From Megaustenia siamemsis (Eukaryota > Mollusca > Gastropoda > Stylommatophora > Ariophantidae): a DNA stretch of 64,000 bases. Shown piece by piece: positions 1-10,035 of the stretch. Location: NCBI GenBank assembly GCA_032433765.1, contig JAVIAB010000092.1, positions 62,224,126-62,288,125 of the forward strand, in the 5' to 3' direction. Positions within the stretch are counted from its first letter, which is position 1. Every line of letters begins with the position of its first letter. Both the position numbers and the translations under genes were made by a program. A model generated the notes under the pieces. That model did not search any database, was not told the origin of the DNA, and worked only from the letters and a program-made list of their open reading frames with translations.

Positions 1-183
1 ACTGAGACCTTTTTGTTGCTTTCTTTCTTTAATATGTATATCATTTCTTGTAGTTCATTCTCTATCCATAAACTCTTGCAAAACTTCTCAAACATAAACA
101 TAAATACACAATTTAGCTAAATTTGTAAGTAAGTTTAGGCATATTGTAACAGTAGACTAAATGTTAACAACTATCATTTATAG

Positions 184-334
184 TCCAAGCAACAAGAGAA
201 GACAAAGAACAATGCCTACAGTTTCAGGAAGAGGCCTCTGTGGGATAACTGCCGATTGCAGGCCCCTGATGGCACATTGCTCTGTACATGTGATCAAAGA
301 AAGGCTCAGTGGTACCTTCATAAAGAATTAGGAG
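184..334 (+). CDS. EXD2: EXD2 exon (first in window)
   Basis: The acceptor TTTATAG ends at 183 and the donor is G|GTAAAC at 335. The exon reads from TCC AAG CAA through RKRPLWDNCRLQAPDG and CTCDQRKAQWYLHKELG, leaving one base (G) that joins AT of the next exon to form GAT. It corresponds to the segment just after the exonuclease domain of EXD2. The exon has no start codon of its own. Confidence 0.88.
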
Positions 335-3300
335 GTAAACAGTTTATAAATTTGTGTGATTTCTGTTTGTGTTATATTTTTTTAAGCTTTACACTTGGAT
401 ACAGTATAAATGCTTTCAGAAACTTTTGAAGACTGAAGATGTATTTTTTTTTCAATTTTTAAATATTGTTTTTATGTTTAATCAGGGAGCCGCGATAGTT
501 CAGTGGCTAGTGGACTGAACTACAAAGGACGAGAGGTAGGGTTCGATCCCAACCAACGGCTTCCGGTTCATCCAGCCTTTAATGGATACTGGATTTTTTT
601 CTGGGAAAGTAAAGCGGCACGGGTGTAATACCGACCACATTACCCCAAAAATCATGTGCCGAAGATCTGTAAAATTTATGGTCACTAACACCATATTTCC
701 TATACTCCACTTGGCGTGACGGGGCACATTACTTTTACTTTTTTATGTTTAGTCATTCTTCAGATTAAGAAGTTTGTATGTATAAAAGTAAAGGATGTCA
801 CTTAGTATTTAATATCTTAGAACATTGAACTTCATCGTAATAAGTCACAGAATTTAGAGTAGATTTTGGAGGGTAATGCTATTCCTTACTTTTTTATAAC
901 CTTTCCCAAGGGGACTGAGTGGTCTAGGCGTCCGCCTCTGGACAGGAAAGTCCAGGGTTCAAATTCTACCACAGATGATGAGAAAATTGTACTTTGAATC
1001 AGTGGTTTCCTCATTGCTTTACCCTCTCCTGGTCTCTGAATAGATAGATCCTCTCGGATAATGGCAAATAAACTAAAAGTCCCTTCGGCACGTGCACATG
1101 TTAAAAAACCCTTGGCAATTAAAAGTAAAAAAGGCTGCTTCGTGGGCAAAGAAATAAATAACAGTTTGAAAATATGCCGGAAAGGTCAATACTGCCTGTA
1201 AAATAAGGGAGATAACAGAAAAAAGCCAACCTAGTTTGTCTTAATTTTATACTTGATTACATCTTGAGAAGAGTGTATGTCTGTATGTGATAACATAAAA
1301 TTTAATGTTAAAATATTCTTCTTTGTTCACTCTCATATAACCATATTCTCTCTCATTCATATTCTCTCATAAAGTTTTTTCAGTTAATGCCATATAATTT
1401 GCCATAGATCTAGAAGACCACATTGTTATGCTGCTGACAGTGCTAAAGGACATATTGTTTGTTTGTTAACTCCACCCATCATGCCTTGTTTGTCAATTCT
1501 TTGTTTGTTTATTGTTTATCTGGTAACAACATTTACAGTGGTTGTTTCAGAAGATCATAGCTTGATCCTTCCTTAACAAGTCATCTTTTACATCAATCTT
1601 TACTTACTAAACTATTATTTAGTATAACTTTTTCTCTTGGTGTATATTGTTTTGTCATGAACTCATTCCGTATGTTTCGTCACACTGTGCACCATATTGA
1701 TTTCTGGCACATATGTTTTGCAGCATAGTGCGTCACTTTCAATTTGATTAGTGTGAATCGCCATCAAACTATATTCTTTTTACATGTTTTGTATCATCTT
1801 GGTATTGGTGAAATCTAATACTTTGATAAATTATCTAAAATCCATTTATAATATGTTATATGTTCGATAAATATAAAATGTAGATTGATTCTTAAAACCA
1901 TGAACAATTTTGCCTCTGAAATCTCTTCCGTTTCGTTGATAAAAAGCTTTCGTATGGAATGAGTTAGCCATATAATTCATTCATTATTATTCTTTAAAAA
2001 TATATGAACTAAGTATGTGAACTAAGAAATAAATGTGTTTAAAAATGTCCATTCTAGACTAAATGAGATGAAAACATTCTTTTGTAGATATGGTCTGTGA
2101 AGATCCATTGACTGTACGCCTACACTTTGAACCATCAAATCGACCAGAGTCTGAGAGAAATTATTACCTCCATGAGAAGAAGAACATCTGTGTTGTCTGT
2201 GGCCATGACAAAGATTATGTCCGCAAATTTGTAGTTCCAGTTGAATATAGAAAGTATGTTCCTCCAATTTAGAACCTGTTTTAATTCTAGTAATAAATGT
2301 TCAATAATTGTATATTTTTTAAAGAGATTATACATTTCTCAACCTAGTTGAAAGTATATCATTAGAGAAATGACTGCTTTTGTTTGAAAATATATCTTTA
2401 ATCTGACTTCTTATTAGACAGACTATAAAATATTCATAAATAACATTTTTAAAATTTTCATTAAAATTTGTATCTGCTTATTGCTCTTTTCTGATTAAAG
2501 AAATATTTTCTTAGAGTATAATTTGTACTGTATTATTTTTTATTGTAGAGGTCTTTTTTCAACAGATATTTTCCAATAGCTTTGAAAGATCACAGTTCCC
2601 ATGATGTTTTGCTGCTCTGCTCACATTGCCATAGGAAAAGTTGTGATTCTGACATAGCTCTGCGCCTACAGTTGGCAGAAGAATGCAATGCTCCTTTAGA
2701 CTCAGGGTCTACTTCCAGAATATGCATGGATCATGAGCTGCAGAAAGTTAGATCTGCAGGAAGGTAGCACATTTTAAATAAGTATGGCTTACACAACTAT
2801 TTTAAATGAATTACATTAATTAGATAAATCTTCATAATTAATAAAGTTAGTGGGGATTTTAGAGTTTTTCTTCTTTGTTCATGTATTAGAGGAATGTGTT
2901 TTAAAGTGCATTGCACTGTGTGGTCCGGTAGACTTGTTTTCTGTATATATTTGTTTGAAACTACTTCCCTAGCCTTTGACTGTCAGAGTAGGCTCAACAG
3001 CCCTGCTCTGCATCCACTCTATGAGAAGGTAAACTCTTATGTCAAACCGAGATCTAGCCTGCCGAAAACAGATTGTGTCCAGCATGGCACTGGTTTAGGT
3101 GAAAAATCGGGCCATACACACATACGAGTACTGACTGTGTAACTAGCTCATTTTGTGTCATGATATTGTTCCTACTCATCCATCGTGAAACAGGACAAAG
3201 AGTCAAGTTCACATGAAGAAAAGACTTGAACAAACAGCACTTGATTGTAATCATAGTTGTCTGTCCTAGAAAAAAGCTGCCTTATTAGACACCAAAGCTT

Positions 3301-6300
3301 TCTTACTTAGATTTGTATAAAGTTTAATTTCTGGATTGTCCGCATTTTTAAGTGAGACACATGAAAGCCTCTGTGTGACTGTTTATTAAGGTGTAACATT
3401 TTTATTTGTGAGAACTAGGAAGAAAACCTAATTGTAAAAATCCTTTTAGAAGGAACACAATAGCTCTGGTGAATTAAAATTTAATAAATAGGGATAGTTA
3501 ATACCTTTCATTTTCTACTATGTGTTGAAAGTATTCTTTTGTGAAAATATTATTTATGATTTTTGTACAGTTAAGTTTACCTTTATATTTCAAGGAATGG
3601 TTGATGTCTGTTCTTATGAGTGCAAATTATTTCTGATTAGGGCTTTGATGAACAAGAACCAAATACCAAAAGAGAGAGTTGTTGAGCTTGAGAAAATTCT
3701 GAGAGAATTTTACGGGGTTGATGCCACCGAAGATCTGGTGAAACAAGCTGCAAACATTAATGCCAAGTGAGCATTGTTATGTAGTTTTTTGTTAAATGTT
3801 TTATATTTTTTAATTTACCATTATTAAATATGTCATCGATTAATTTCAAATACTTAAAGTTTTCAATGTTTGTGGAGCTCAAGGCACAGAATGATAAATG
3901 AGTTGAAAGTGGTTAATGACTCAAAGTTGATTGGGGGCATCTGAATCAGTGAATCGTATCTCATTAAAATATTATGATAGTCTTTGAAGCAGTCTTCTTC
4001 TTCCTCTTCTTTCCTTCCTCATCTGCCTTTCAGCATTGAGGGGAGATATAATTTGCGGTCTTTTGCTCTTCTGTTCGCCTCTGCTGCTATTATGTTTCCT
4101 AGTGCTTCTAATATTCCATCGACCCATCTTTTTCGTGGTCTATCCCTTGGGTCTGGTGTTCTCACAACATTTGTTGAAGACTTGTTGTGTTTTGTTCTTT
4201 CTGCCTTGTCACGTGGCCAAACCATTTTATCTGTTGTTTCCTTATATATTCTATGGCGGGGGCTATTCCTAGCTTTTTTCTCAGTTCTTCATTTCTGATC
4301 TTATCTCTCAGACTATTTCCTGTCATTCGTCTAACACATTTAATCTCTGTAGAGGTTATTTTTCTTATTGTTCTTGCTTCTAGGATCCAGGTCTGGCATT
4401 GGTAGCACAACATTGGGATGAAGATTGTATTGTATAGTGCTTGTTTTGCCTCCAGAGTTATTTCCTCGTTGGACAATAGTGGTGATAACTGTCCGATGAT
4501 TTTACAAGCTTTGTTGCAATTTCTGCTGTTTGAGAATTATCGTTTGTCATTAGACTTCCTAGGTATTTGAATTCCCCAACTTGTTTTAGTTGTCTGCCTT
4601 CTATAGTTATGTTGATTTTCTGTTTATTTTTGGCGAGATTCATGACTTCTGTTTTGCTGATATTGATTTTCATGTTGTATTTTGTGCCTGAGATGTTGAG
4701 TTTGTTTAAGTGTTCTTGTAGGTCCCGCATATATTTATCGTTGCTACTTTATGTTTATCTATCTCCATCTTCTGTGTATTTCTCTGAGCATAAAACATTT
4801 ATCCCTTACCGGCCTGCTGAGTCAGTCGTAAGTTAAGGGCTTAACTTAAGAAAAACACACTTTGGGGGTTTAGCCCGACTGATGTTTCCCCCCACGTGTT
4901 TGATCGCTAAGGTCTCACATGCAATCTTTTACGATCTAAATATAAAACTTTAACTGATTACATTTAAAAAAGTACTTATCAGTTCTTATCCTACTCCTTG
5001 GTAGAAAACTTTACACAACTTTTTGAAAATTATATTCCGTTGGAAATACTATATTCAATCACTTTAATCACACAAACTACACTCCGAAAATAAAACAACC
5101 GCCATTCAAGCAGACTAATGTGACCAAACAAGTAGGAATTGAATTAAAAAAAAAAAGTAAACCTGATACCCAAAAGGATGAATAACTGGATGTAGATTTG
5201 TTTGGCTGAAAGGTGTGAATATCAAAACTTGTTGATAATGGTAAACCATGGTTCTAGGAAAATTACGGCCACTTAATATTTTAAAAAATTAAAGACAGAT
5301 AATGAAAATAAGTAATCATCACTTGAATGCAGAAGAAAGAAAAGTGTATGTTAGAGATTAGCTTTAAACATGTATATAAAAAGTTTGCTTTATGTTTCTC
5401 TTTTTGCTTTACATCACCTGGCTGAGACCTTCTTTTATGATTATAGATGATGTTGAATGCATGGACTTTTTTCTTACTTCTATCTACCTATTGACCTTTC
5501 GAGCCGTAGCCAGCCCATAGGGCGTAGACCAAGATACTCCTTCTCTTATCTGAATTTTTGTTCTGTCAGTTTTCAATTCTTTGAAAGATATTTTATCAAA
5601 TTTCACCATTTGTTTCTTACTTCTGAATTAATCTTAAATTGGTGATTATTACCCTCATTATATTTTATTTTTTTAAATTGTGATTGATGGACAATGTTGC
5701 TCTCTGTTGGGTAGTGGTGCTCTAGTCATGGAAGTGTTAGGGATGATAACATAAGGAATTACTTTTCTTAATTATGAGAGTGATAAATGATTTGCATTTA
5801 ACAAACTTTAAAAGATACCATTGACTGCAGATATATTTATGAAGTCATTTTATAGTAATGAGACATATCAGATAATAGATGTGCAGAAATTATAAAAAAA
5901 CCAAAACTATTTTTTGCAATAATTTATAAGTAATGAGTAGTGTTGTATGTGTAATGCTAAATATCTATCTATCTATTGACCTTTCGAGTCGTAGCTCGCC
6001 CATAGGGCATAGACCCAGATACTCTTTCTCTTATCTAAATTTTTATTCTAGCAGTATTCAATCCTTCTAAAGATATTTTATCAAATCTCACCATTTGTCT
6101 CTGTTCTGTGCAAGCAACTCTATCTCATTGAGGGAGCTGATTCCTGCTGCTCTTGCCTGTCTGATCAATGTTCTTCTCAGTGTCTCTCTGGGTCGGCCTC
6201 TTTTTCTCTTACCTGTTGTTTCCCACATGAGGGCTTGCTTTGCTATTCGGTTATTATCTCTTCTCATCACATGTCCAACATATGACCATCGTCTTTTCTT

Positions 6301-6693
6301 GATTACTGAAGATATTAGTGGTTGATTGGTGATTTCTCTAATTTCCTCATTTGTTTTGAATTCGTTCCACGCTATGCCAAGAATTTTCCTTAGTCATTTA
6401 TTTTTGAAAGCGTTCAACTTTGTTTGCTAAATATGGAGACACAGAAAATGTGTTTATTCTTTAATAAACTTTGTATATAATGAGTGGTTTTAATCAATTT
6501 CAGACAAACAGCAGACAATTATGTATCACATGGTGAACAAGTTGTGAAACATGTTACCAGCAATGGTGAACTCCTGACCTTCCAAACAAGATGGCGTCAG
6601 CACTTTCTGGACACCATGAATCCTAAACACCTACCAGCATTCTGGTCTGTTGATTTTATCCCAGAAGCCTGGAGTCATATGCAGCCAATGTGA
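184..6693 (+). CDS. EXD2: EXD2-like 3'-5' exonuclease, C-terminal half (5 exons, 5'-partial)
   Basis: The coding parts are 184-334, 2088-2253, 2566-2763, 3641-3766 and 6504-6693. Each is bounded by AG/GT, and the phases (1,2,2,2 leftover bases) join without a frameshift. The joined frame matches the C-terminal half of animal EXD2 as I recall it. Landmarks are RPLWDNCRLQAPDG, LCTCDQRKAQWYLHK, NICVVCGHDKDYVRKFVVP, KDHSSHDVLLLCSHCH, KVRSAGRALMN, ILREFYG and RWRQHFLDTMNPKHLP. In the family, EXD2 is a DEDDy-type 3'-5' exonuclease tied to DNA end resection and mitochondrial functions. The catalytic domain is N-terminal and lies left of this window. The paired Cys motifs (CVVC and CSHCH) with SHD between them look like a metal-binding, HNH-like module; that is inference. 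No disabling change is visible, so the gene looks functional. Confidence 0.93.
485..740 (+). mobile_element. SINE-1 (tRNA-derived), full length
   Basis: The head GGGAGCCGCGATAGTTCAG carries a pol III A box, and GGTTCGATCCC-like sequence is the B box. The body has TAATACCGACCACATTACCC and a 3' end with the CGCCACTTGGCG-type palindrome followed by a T-rich tail. It is flanked by a 15-bp TSD, TTTTATGTTTAATCA (470-484) and TTTTATGTTTAGTCA (741-755), with one mismatch. It sits in an EXD2 intron. Confidence 0.9.
905..1140 (+). mobile_element. SINE-2 (tRNA-Leu-like head)
   Basis: It starts GGGGACTGAGTGGTCTAGG, and the B box is GGGTTCAAATTCT. The body contains GCTTTACCCTCTCCTGGTCTC, GGATAATGGCAAA and ACATGTTAAAAAACCCTTGG. 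The same order of blocks recurs at 13203-13450. No clean TSD was found. Lies in an EXD2 intron. Confidence 0.75.
1660..1966. mobile_element. MITE, degenerate copy (TTAA-type, piggyBac-like?)
   Basis: Terminal inverted repeats AACTCATTCCGTATG and CGTATGGAATGAGTTA bound about 300 bp. The inside is clearly homologous to 10662-10931 (shared GCCATCAAAC.ATATTCTTTTT, GATTGATTCTTAAAACCATG, GAAATCTCTTCCG). It contains about 45 bp absent from the other copy. No coding capacity. Lies in an EXD2 intron. Confidence 0.7.
2088..2253 (+). CDS. EXD2: EXD2 exon with first Cys pair
   Basis: The acceptor is CTTTTGTAG|AT and the donor is AA|GTATGT. The exon encodes DPLTVRLHFEPSNRPESERN, then the NICVVCGHDKDYVRKFVVP block. 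Vertebrate EXD2 as I remember it has a His after this VP (VPHEYRKHF); here it is VPVEYRKYF, so one possible metal or catalytic His is replaced by Val. The frame also runs on through the donor to a stop at 2270, but the next exon continues the EXD2 sequence. Confidence 0.92.
2566..2763 (+). CDS. EXD2: EXD2 exon with SHD...CSHCH motif
   Basis: The acceptor is TTTTTTCAACAG|A and the donor is AG|GTAGCA. It begins KYFPIALKDHSSHDVLLLCS and continues HCHRKSCDSDIALRLQLAEE, ending in VRSAG plus the split Arg codon AG|G. The spacing from the CVVC of the previous exon to CSHCH fits a single zinc-binding unit conserved in EXD2. Confidence 0.92.
3641..3766 (+). CDS. EXD2: EXD2 exon, helical segment
   Basis: The acceptor is TTCTGATTAG|G, giving AG|G = Arg, so the junction reads VRSAGRALMNKN. 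That matches the RSGARALLNAE region of vertebrate EXD2. It continues ERVVELEKILREFYGVDATE and DLVKQAANINA and ends at AA|GTGAGC. An upstream 28-bp candidate exon was considered and rejected because it would break this conserved junction. Confidence 0.9.
3985..4735 (-). pseudogene. LINE-C relic, 3' part of reverse-transcriptase ORF
   Basis: On the - strand, 4730-4458 encodes NMKINISKTEVMNLAKNKQK and VGEFKYLGSLMTND, the region after the RT catalytic site. A shifted frame (4476-4162) gives RKQQIKWFGHVTRQ, and another (4225-4019) gives DRPRKRWVDGILEALGNI. These are typical C-terminal motifs of APE-type LINEs. At least two frameshifts show it is dead. The 3' end has a (GAA)n tail near 3985-4015. 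Lies in the last EXD2 intron. Confidence 0.8.
4829..4848. repeat. Perfect short palindrome
   Basis: TAAGTTAAG and CTTAACTTA are perfect inverted arms around GG. It lies at the edge of the LINE-C relic and could be a repeat terminus or chance in AT-rich DNA. Confidence 0.4.
4850..5469. other. EXD2 intron DNA, no clear feature
   Basis: AT-rich intron. About 5150-5280 weakly resembles interspersed repeat SINE-4 (GGATG..TGGCTGAAAGGTGTGAATATC compared with GGCTGAAAGGCGCAAATATA), possibly a very old copy. Nothing else recognised. Confidence 0.35.
5482..5612 (-). mobile_element. LINE-A, strongly 5'-truncated (131 bp)
   Basis: It contains only the LINE-A 3' end: the ATCTACCTATTGACCTTTCG tail and GGGCGTAGACCAAGATACTC. 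It is flanked by the 12-bp TSD TTTCTTACTTCT (5470-5481 and 5613-5624). Inserted in the last EXD2 intron. Confidence 0.9.
5965..6424 (-). mobile_element. LINE-A, 5'-truncated (460 bp)
   Basis: It has a 3' (TATC)n tail, then the end of the RT ORF; the - strand encodes MMRRDNNRIAKQALMWETTG and GKRKRGRPRETLRRTL. The 10-bp TSD TGCTAAATAT is at 5955-5964 and 6425-6434. Its 5' end stops at GCGTTCAACTTTG, the NAFENK region. It lies 80 bp upstream of the terminal EXD2 exon. Confidence 0.92.
6504..6693 (+). CDS. EXD2: EXD2 terminal exon with stop codon
   Basis: The acceptor TCAATTTCAG ends at 6503. The exon completes AA|A = Lys and reads QTADNYVSHGEQVVKHVTSN, then TFQTRWRQHFLDTMNPKHLP, WSVDFIPEAWSHMQPM and TGA at 6691-6693. 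The RWRQHFLD..PKHLP core is the conserved C-terminus of EXD2. No AATAAA lies in the first 100 bp after the stop, and an antisense LINE follows at about 6797, so the 3' UTR end is unclear. Confidence 0.92.
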
Positions 6694-6796
6694 AACACCA
6701 TCTGTTCATTTTGTTATGAGTTTCTCACATTACCTGTTTCGATTAATATAATATTTAAACTCTACATTTAAGACAGTCTTTAAAAGAATAGATACA

Positions 6797-8735
6797 ATTA
6801 TCTATCTATCTATCTATCTATTGACCTTTCGAGCCGTAACCGGCCCATAGGGCGTAGACCAAGATACACCTTCTCCTATATGAATTTTTGTTCTAGCAGT
6901 TTTCTTTTAAAGATATTTTATCAAATCTCGCCATCTGTCTCTGTTCTGTGCAAGCAGTTCTATCTCATTGAGGGAGCCGATTCCTGCTGCTCTTGCCTCT
7001 CTCATCAATGTTCTTCTCAGTGTCTCCCTGGGTCTTCCTCTTTTTCTTTTACCTGTTGTTTCCCATATGAGGGCTTGCTTTGCTATTCGATTATTATCTC
7101 TTCTCATCACATGTCCAACGTATGACCATCGTCTTTTCTTTATTACTGAAGATATTAGTGGTTGATTGGCGATTTCTCTAATTTCCTCGTTTGTTTTGAA
7201 TTCGTTCCATTCTATACCAAGTATTTTCCTTAGACATTTATTTTCGAATGCGTTCAACTTTGTTTCTATATCTCTTGTTGTTTTCCAGCTTTCACACGCA
7301 TACGTAAGGGTTGATAGTACATTTGATTTGAATAGCCTAAGTTTTGTGTTTGTGCTAATGAGTTTTGATTTCCACAACTTTTCAAGGCTTCTGAAAGACA
7401 TTGCTGCTTTAGCCAGTCTGATTCTAATTTCTTTGCTCGTATCCCCTTCTCGATCAATGTGACTTCCAAGATAGATGAAGTGATCGATCTCTTCTACTGG
7501 TTTGTTTTCCATGTATATTTTGTCACTTGTTGGAATTAAACTTTTCATGACTTTAGTCTTTTCATGATTGACCTCAAGCCCAATTTTGCTGGCTATTGAT
7601 GATAGTTCATTTGTGTTTTCCTGCATCGTTTTTATCTGATTGCTGATGAGAACTATGTCATCAGCAAAGTCCAGGTCCTCCAAATGGTCTCCTTGTATCC
7701 ATTCGATGCCTTTATTACCAGTGCAGCATTTCTTCATTATGAAGTCCATAACAATTCCAAATAACAAGGGCGATAAAATACATCCTTGTTTAACCCCAGT
7801 TTCTATTGGGAAACATTCGCTCAGTCCTTCCTCTGTTCGAACTGCACATGTGTAACCATCATACATGTCTTTGATAATATTTATGATTTTTGATGGTAAG
7901 CCATATTGCTTCAGAATTTTCCACAAAGAATCTCTATGAATACTATCAAATGCTTTTTTGAAGTCGATGAAGTTAAGTACAAAAGGTTTTTGCTTTTCAA
8001 TGTGTTCCTCCAATATAAGTCGTAGAGTGAAAATGTGGTCAAGACAGCTTCTCCCTTTTCTAAACCCAGCCTGTTCTTCACGCATTACTGTATCTATTGA
8101 ATCCTTTATTCTATTTAGGATGATTTTACAGAATAATTTTGAGGCAACTGACAAAAGTGTCACGCCTCTCCAATTGTTACAATCTCTAAGATTGCCCTTT
8201 TTTGGGATCTTAACAATGATTCCTTTTTTCCATTTATGAGGCGTCTTCTCTGTTTTCCAAATGATGTTGAACATTTTTTGGAGATGTATTAAATTATGGC
8301 TATCAATTGCCTTGAGGATCTCAGCTGTTAACTTATCCTCTCCAGCAGCCTTGTTATTGGTCATTAGCTTTAAGGTGGTTTCTATTTCACTCAAGGTGAA
8401 GTCATCTAAATTTACATCTAATTCTGCTGCTGGTGTTTCAGCTTCAAAATCTATTAAACTGTGAGGTAGTGGACGGTTAAGAATTTCTTTGAAGTGTTCC
8501 GCCCAACGGGCTTTTATGTCTGCGCTTGTTGTTAGCATTAATCCAGATTTGTCTAGAATTGGTGTTCCACTGGATGTATAGGTGTTTGTCAGCATCTTTT
8601 GTACAGTATAAAGAGTTCTGCTGTCTCCTGTAATTGCAGCTGTCTCTGCTTTCTCTGCCAAGTTGTCTATATAAGCTCTTGTATCTCTTCTTGCCGAACT
8701 TTTCACTTTGTTGTCTAATTCTTTTTGTAGAAAAA
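6797..8735 (-). mobile_element. LINE-A, longest copy, RT domain intact, endonuclease missing
   Basis: The element runs from a (TATC)n tail at about 6797-6820 through the 3' UTR (GGGCGTAGACC) and a long RT ORF to about 8735, where the reading stops at LQKELDNKVKSSARR. The upstream APE-type endonuclease is absent, so this is a 5'-truncated insertion. The adjoining 8750-8832 is a CT-rich array. It lies antisense about 100 bp past the EXD2 stop. Confidence 0.92.
6907..8706 (-). CDS. LINE-A reverse transcriptase, 5'-truncated but uninterrupted
   Basis: 599 codons from a GTG at 8706 (not a real start; the frame stays open upstream) to a stop at 6907-6909. RT landmarks by residue: NNKAAGEDKLTAEIL (117-131), RGVTLLSVASKLF (180-192), EEQAGFRKGRSCLDHIF (210-226), motif A NFIDFKKAFDS (245-255), GVKQGCILSPLLFG (304-317) and catalytic FADDIVLIS (347-355). 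The C-terminus has a WSYVGHVMRRDNNR and GKRKRGRPRETLRR tail typical of invertebrate APE-LINE ORFs of RTE-like type; clade assignment is uncertain. It would make cDNA by target-primed reverse transcription, but it lacks the endonuclease. The absence of stops over 1.8 kb implies a recent insertion. Confidence 0.9.
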   Translation of the reverse strand: MKSSARRDTRAYIDNLAEKAETAAITGDSRTLYTVQKMLTNTYTSSGTPILDKSGLMLTTSADIKARWAEHFKEILNRPLPHSLIDFEAETPAAELDVNLDDFTLSEIETTLKLMTNNKAAGEDKLTAEILKAIDSHNLIHLQKMFNIIWKTEKTPHKWKKGIIVKIPKKGNLRDCNNWRGVTLLSVASKLFCKIILNRIKDSIDTVMREEQAGFRKGRSCLDHIFTLRLILEEHIEKQKPFVLNFIDFKKAFDSIHRDSLWKILKQYGLPSKIINIIKDMYDGYTCAVRTEEGLSECFPIETGVKQGCILSPLLFGIVMDFIMKKCCTGNKGIEWIQGDHLEDLDFADDIVLISNQIKTMQENTNELSSIASKIGLEVNHEKTKVMKSLIPTSDKIYMENKPVEEIDHFIYLGSHIDREGDTSKEIRIRLAKAAMSFRSLEKLWKSKLISTNTKLRLFKSNVLSTLTYACESWKTTRDIETKLNAFENKCLRKILGIEWNEFKTNEEIREIANQPLISSVIKKRRWSYVGHVMRRDNNRIAKQALIWETTGKRKRGRPRETLRRTLMREARAAGIGSLNEIELLAQNRDRWRDLIKYL

Positions 8736-8751
8736 TAAATAACCCTTTTCT

Positions 8752-8832
8752 TTCTCTCTCTCTCTCTCACTTTTCCTAGTCTCTTATCCCTTTCTCTCTC
8801 TCTCACTTTTCCTAGTCTCTATCCCTTTCTAC
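8752..8832. repeat. CT-rich minisatellite, short array
   Basis: Two to three units of (CT)n plus CACTTTTCCTAGTCTCTTAT and CCCTTT. The same unit forms a longer array at 10036-10293, about 1.3 kb away, so the two are related by duplication or a common source. Confidence 0.85.
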
Positions 8833-9196
8833 AATTATGCATGTAGTTAATGTAAAAATATATAATGCATAGGTAAATCTGTTGTTAATTTAGATCCATT
8901 TTCAAATTTTGTCTGATGAATTATTAGCAACTGTTGTTGCTGCATTGTAATATAAGAAATGTTTTTTTTAAGATTTTAAAACATAAATATTTATATTAAT
9001 ACAAATGTAAATTAACTGCTTCATTGTGAATGCAGAAGTAAATGAACGACATTTGTAAACTCAGGTGTGAAATAAAATATTTAATTTTTCTCATTGTTTT
9101 AGTTTTTGTGTATTTCTGTTTACATGCTGGGATGAGTTTATCACTTACATAAGTTACAGTCTTCTCCTTCCTATTCCTGTCTGTTTAGTAGTGTCA
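8833..9196. other. AT-rich spacer with a possible poly(A) signal
   Basis: No ORF or repeat recognised. AATAAA at 9071-9076 is followed by a T-rich stretch. It could serve as a distant EXD2 polyadenylation site only if transcription runs through the antisense LINE; weak. Confidence 0.3.
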
Positions 9197-9659
9197 ACTT
9201 CTAGAAACAAGGAAAAGAGTTCTTAAATGTTATGTAGAGTCAGTCTTAACATATGGATGTGGATCATGTACAATAGGACAACAGACAAGGAAATCACTGG
9301 AGTCTGTAGAAATGCGGTTTTACAGAAGAATGTTGAGAATGCGATGAACAGCTAAGAAGAGTAATGAAAATGTTCTGAAAGAGGCCCAAGCAAAAAGAGA
9401 GCTAATTTCCAATATTAGGAAGTAACAATCATCATTTTTTGGGCCATGTAATGAGAAGAGAACAACTGGAATATATTGTAACAACTGGAAAAATTGACTG
9501 ACGAAGAGATAGAAGGAAGCAAAGAGAAAAGATACCAGACAGCTTAAGAGAATTGCTTGGCAGAAGGTCAAAACCAGAAATGATAAATAACCGTTGAGAT
9601 CGAAAGTTGTGGAGAGACATGATCACCTATGCCACCAGGCCCGGTATGTGATGATGATG
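9197..9659 (+). mobile_element. LINE-B, 5'-truncated 3' end
   Basis: It encodes, with frameshifts, NVLKEAQAKRELISNIRK, FFGHVMRREQLEY and DSLRELLGRRSKPEMINN, and ends in (GATGAT)n. The 10-bp TSD AGTAGTGTCA is at 9187-9196 and 9660-9669. LINE-B is a different family from LINE-A: its tail is TGATGA, not TATC. Confidence 0.88.
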
Positions 9660-9669
9660 AGTAGTGTCA

Positions 9670-10035
9670 GCACAATAGTCCAATTCTGAATTTATGTTGC
9701 TGTATTGGAGAGTTCATCAAAACCTCTATATAGTATACATTGTCAATGTGAGTCTTTGTGGATCAAGGTTCAATTTGAATTTGGCCAATATTTGGCACCT
9801 TCACAATATGTTTTTATCTGATTGTGCAACATGTCCACATATGCTCATATGTGATGAGACTAGCTTTAGGTTGTCAAAGTAACTATTCAGTCTGTTGTAT
9901 GCCATTCTTAGATGAATTAAAGGATCACCTGTTTCGCTTGCTTGAGGTAGTTATCTTCTGATTAATGAATCATTTTAATAACCTTAATAAAGGTCTTTAT
10001 TTTTTGAAGTATGATTTTCATTTTATTCCAGTGTT
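9670..10035. other. Unannotated AT-rich spacer
   Basis: No recognisable gene, tRNA-like head or tandem structure. Confidence 0.3.

Noticed and set aside
500..727. Recurrent 'KWRIGNMVLVTINFTDLRHM' proteins found at many SINE-1 sites
   Set aside because: The similarity among these ORFs comes from the SINE body being translated; the frame is not conserved across copies and includes the pol III promoter.
3001..3028. Possible 28-bp EXD2 cassette exon (SPALHPLYEK) between AG at 2999-3000 and GT at 3029
   Set aside because: Including it needs a phase change at the next exon, whereas skipping it gives AG|G and the conserved VRSAGRALMN junction.
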